A stretch of DNA of 64,000 bases from Ahaetulla prasina (taxonomy: Eukaryota > Chordata > Lepidosauria > Squamata > Colubridae), in assembly GCF_028640845.1 (NCBI RefSeq), contig NC_080539.1, positions 106,604,554 to 106,668,553 on the forward strand, written 5' to 3'. The notes beneath the pieces are model-generated. The model was not told the DNA's origin and did not search any database. It saw only the letters and a list, made by a program, of their open reading frames with translations. Positions 1 to 64,000 of this stretch are shown here, piece after piece. How positions within the stretch are numbered: position 1 is the first letter of the stretch; each line of letters opens with the position of its first letter. Position numbers and translations under genes: made by a program.

Positions 1-68
1 CCATATAATTTGCAGTTAAAAATTAAGACACTAAAAAAGTTGGATCAGTGACATTTTCCGAGATGCTG

Positions 69-223
69 TCAACTAAGCTGTCCTTGTTCAAGCAGTTCCT
101 TGTATATTTTCATCCGAATTGATGGTCTGGATAAGAGTTCTCTTATCTGATTCACTTTGGCCAACAGGGGCAACAATTCTCTATGCAAAGCTTCCTTTAC
201 TAGAGCTGTTTCAGGGCTCTTCC
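69..223 (-). CDS. Exon-like terminal ORF, possible alternative AKAP7 3' exon
   Basis: A minus-strand segment with acceptor TTTCTTTAG (ends at 224) that is open for 50 codons to TGA at 71-69. It encodes a charged, leucine-rich peptide beginning GKSPETALVKEAL and containing LLPLLAKVNQIRELL, a helix-like composition. I do not recognise the family. The acceptor is phase 1, compatible with the AKAP7 donors at 23587 and 12549 and with a cryptic donor in the last AKAP7 exon. It could instead belong to another gene extending left of the window, or be chance. Confidence 0.4.
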
Positions 224-519
224 CTAAAGAAAAAAGAATAACAACACATGTTTGTATACAATTAATAGTGATTAAAATGTGATGGAACAAATTGCCAAAA
301 AATACACCATTGTACGGAAAGTACATAATTTTGCTTGAATGCAATTTTCTTTTTACTGTGAAGGGTAATCAGAGACAAATACAATTTATGTGTGAAAATT
401 GTACTTAAAAATGAAGCATGATATGAGATTCAATATCCAGTTACATTCTGTTGGGTAACAGTAATTGTGGTTCACATTAAGATTTCAGTACTGAATGCTC
501 TTCGATACAACAGATTGCC

Positions 520-936
520 TTCTTCTCCAACAAAACACTTTATTTAGTTCTCCTGAACAAAATTCAAGGTACTGTTTCTTTGGCCATCCATTTTGCTTCC
601 AGGCGGCACAGTCAGAAAGCAATGGAGAAATAACTCTGTAGTCAAGAACACAAGAAAGATGGCACTTTGGGGGGGGGGTCACATCCCTCTGTCCTTCTTG
701 TCCTTTCCTCTCTCAGTCTTATCTTCTTTCCCAGAGTTCAGTAGTTTTTGTTTTTTTAAAATAATCATTTTCAGTAGCATTGGCATCTGTCTCTTGTAAA
801 GCTCCGTGTTCTCAGTTCAGAAAGGATACCTGATAGCAAACCATAATCATCATGCCAGAGAGGACAACTCTGAAGAGTAGGGAGCAGAGACATGGATGTT
901 GGTGCTATAGCCCTTCCTTTTTGGCCTCCAAAATAG
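520..936 (-). other. AKAP7: AKAP7 3' UTR with candidate polyadenylation signal
   Basis: Sequence after the AKAP7 stop. The minus strand carries AATAAA at 544-539, about 390 nt past the stop, so cleavage near 520 is plausible. The exact 3' end is inferred. A G9 run lies on the plus strand near 670-678. Confidence 0.55.
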
Positions 937-61694
<60,758 letters not shown>

Positions 61695-64000
61695 CTGGAA
61701 TACATTTAATACAATGAATTTGGTTTTAGATTTCATGGCTGATTAAACCATCACCAATAAAATTCAGTCCTAGACTTACAAGCTCATTACAAGGCAGTTT
61801 TTCAAAGCACAATATCAGAGGTTCACCAGCATTTGCTTATTTCTCCAGTTTTCACGTTTAACTGACTTTTTAAAGCATTAAATATATTACAATAAAAGAT
61901 ATGCATATATATTTTGATCCCCATTTGAAAAAACAGGGATGAAGTTGACTCAAGTCTTTCATAACAGTCCGCAGTTTAGAGTCATTCTCTTGCTGATTTT
62001 TAAAGCTTTGAAACTAGAATAAATTTCTCTGGGTATGGCTAAGTAAGCTATTAACAGTGTTTTATTAATGTGAAGAAAGGTTGGTGACTCAGTTCTGCAC
62101 TGAAAAAATGATTCAGCCAAGATACATTCAAAGGCTTCTCATAGCTAGAACTGTTAAATGGAAACAATATTATGACTTGTTTGGCTTCGGATTTTATTGG
62201 TTACCGCTCATTTCTTATTTAGAGCTATTTTTATTTTATTTTATTTTATTTTACTTTTTATTTGAGAAACTTACGATAAAAGATTAAATAAAGTAAACTA
62301 AAAAAATTTTTTTTCTATTCCAAATACTCAAGTATCTGCAACTCCACTATTGTGTTATAGTTATGTATGCATTCAGGGACATAACCCAAAGCCATGATTC
62401 TTATCCATAACCCAAATATATTCTTATCCATTACGTAGTGACTTGTAATGATGCTTATCAAATAATCACGTAACAGAGGATTGAGAAAATTGTTTTTCAT
62501 TTTGATCTAGGTTGCAGATCTAAGTGGATTTAGTGTTAGGGAATCTCAGAAACCTTGCTGAGTTCCCCAAGGCTGGCTTTAGGAAAAATGAGCACAGGAT
62601 TCCCATCCTGAAAAACAATAAACTCAGCTAACATGTTTACAGTAAGTTTTGCTCCGTATCACTACATTAAGTTTATTAGCCATATTTTTATATATCCTTC
62701 AAGTATTTTCCAGAATTACATGCCACTTTAATTATTCCATGTGCTGTACAAATATTATGTTTGTGCCTTTAAAAAAAGGACTTAAAATTCTTTGGTGTGT
62801 TTGGCTTTTTCTTTTCTTGAGGCTTTTTACACTAGACCAGTAATGGCAAACTACAGGTGATATGCCATGCCGTTTCTGATGACACACCAGGCCTCTAAAC
62901 CCTCTAGATTTGAGCTCAGCTGAGAGGGCCCTGCTCTCACATGGCCTCTGGGCCCTCATGCAAGAATTTCAGAGTAAAGTAAAAAAATCTCCCATCTCAT
63001 TGGGAGACACATCTCATTGTCAAGGTTGGGTATTCCACCCCTAACCCAGAGGGAATTTGGCAGCAGAGGAGCACATTCTATTCTTAAGACATAAAAAGAA
63101 AGCAGTGGCTTGATAGATGGAGTGTGAAAAAGCATTTCATTCAAACATTTCATCCAGATTATTAGTGTCCTGTATAGTGTTTCCTGGATACCTCATCCCT
63201 AGCGCTAGGGGAGATAAGCCACCTGATTACAAGTTAATTGGCTTCAGTGTTCAAAAAACAAGGAAAGGATAACTGCTCCTGGAAGCTGTACAGAAACTGT
63301 AATAGCTGTTAGATGGTGACCGATTGGGGGGGAAAAGAGTTCTCTTGTATGAAATGCTAAGATGAACATCCTAGCTGAACGATCCTGTCTTCAACAGGTT
63401 AATGGTTTTAAAACCACTATGTGCCTTTTTATGTGGGGAGGGGAGGGGAAGGGAGAAGAAAAATTGCCTGCCCCAAAATCAGAGGCGTGAATTTCAGTTG
63501 CTCTGTTTTAGACAGGCAGCTAAAAGCTTACAAATGTATGCATCATGTGGGCAATTTATTGGGACATAGATCCCTAGTTCCTTTTAGGTGCACTATCACT
63601 GCTCAAATCTAGTTTCCATCTTAAATTTCCAAAATTATTACAAGTAAAAAGGGCTATTATGACAACTGTCTTTTATTGGTCTGATACTTTTGGCCCTGTA
63701 TGAAGACAGTATTTAATGAAATAAACAAACAAACAAACAAAAAGGGAAGATGAATTTCCCTGATGGCTTTGTGTCAGAGCTTAATTGCCCCGTTTGCAAC
63801 ACATAGAAATGTGTAGTTTGGCCATTATATATAAATAAAAATGCTATGAATAATCAATACACAAGGAAGCAGAAACTGCTGAACAAAATGATTTGCCGTA
63901 TTAACAAGTGAGGCAGGTATTCTTTCTCTCAAGGGAAATAATCAAAAAAGGATGAGACAAACAAGTGAGTCATACTCATGAGTGCATAGTCTGCTGGTTA
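61695..64000 (-). other. AKAP7 upstream intron, to window edge
   Basis: No earlier AKAP7 exon was found here, so the N-terminal exon must lie above 64000. A degraded hAT-like end resembling the TIR of the 7407 element occurs at about 62836-62960. The remainder shows no recognisable feature. Confidence 0.65.

Overview
The window is vertebrate nuclear DNA and most likely comes from a squamate reptile, probably a snake. Evidence: AT-rich introns, many L2-like and CR1 LINEs, tRNA-type SINEs, several short hAT-like DNA transposons with 8-bp target duplications, and three CR1 tails that run into (ATTCT)n. That last arrangement, the AATAG-type microsatellite seeded by CR1-L3 LINEs, is known from snake genomes.

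Almost the whole window is one gene on the minus strand, AKAP7 (A-kinase anchoring protein 7 / AKAP18). I found seven exons of the long isoform, at 61694-61557, 59483-59338, 54441-54305, 47557-47397, 34702-34593, 23734-23587 and 1145-937. They have consensus splice sites and a fully compatible phase chain (1-1-0-2-1-0-1), and together encode 348 residues plus stop. The upstream start exon lies beyond position 64000. A separate start exon for the short membrane-anchored alpha isoform sits at 12597-12549 and splices in phase onto the last exon to give an 85-residue protein. A further unexplained exon-like ORF with a good acceptor lies at 223-69, just past the AKAP7 3' end.

The most notable object is at 29991-32432 on the plus strand. 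It is an intronless, uninterrupted 813-codon MSH5 (MutS homolog 5) reading frame, nested antisense in the 10.9-kb AKAP7 intron between the exons at 34593-34702 and 23587-23734. MSH5 is normally a gene of about 25 exons, so this is a retrocopy. All ATPase motifs are present and the frame is colinear with the family through to the natural C terminus. It has no visible poly(A) tail or target duplication, so it looks old, intact and therefore probably functional.

The rest is intron filled with mobile elements. There are L2-like LINEs (4.3-5.1, 5.1-6.9, 28.1-29.3, 38.7-41.3 and 55.4-56.6 kb), CR1 remnants (7.3-8.05 and 35.2-36.6 kb), CR1-L3 tails (6.9, 16.8 and 50.2 kb) and SINEs (18.4, 27.6, 37.2, 37.6 and 58.6 kb). 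There are also hAT-like MITEs (7.4, 26.0, 26.5, 48.8, 53.4 and 60.4 kb), a solo LTR (44127-44714), other MITE families, and simple repeats.
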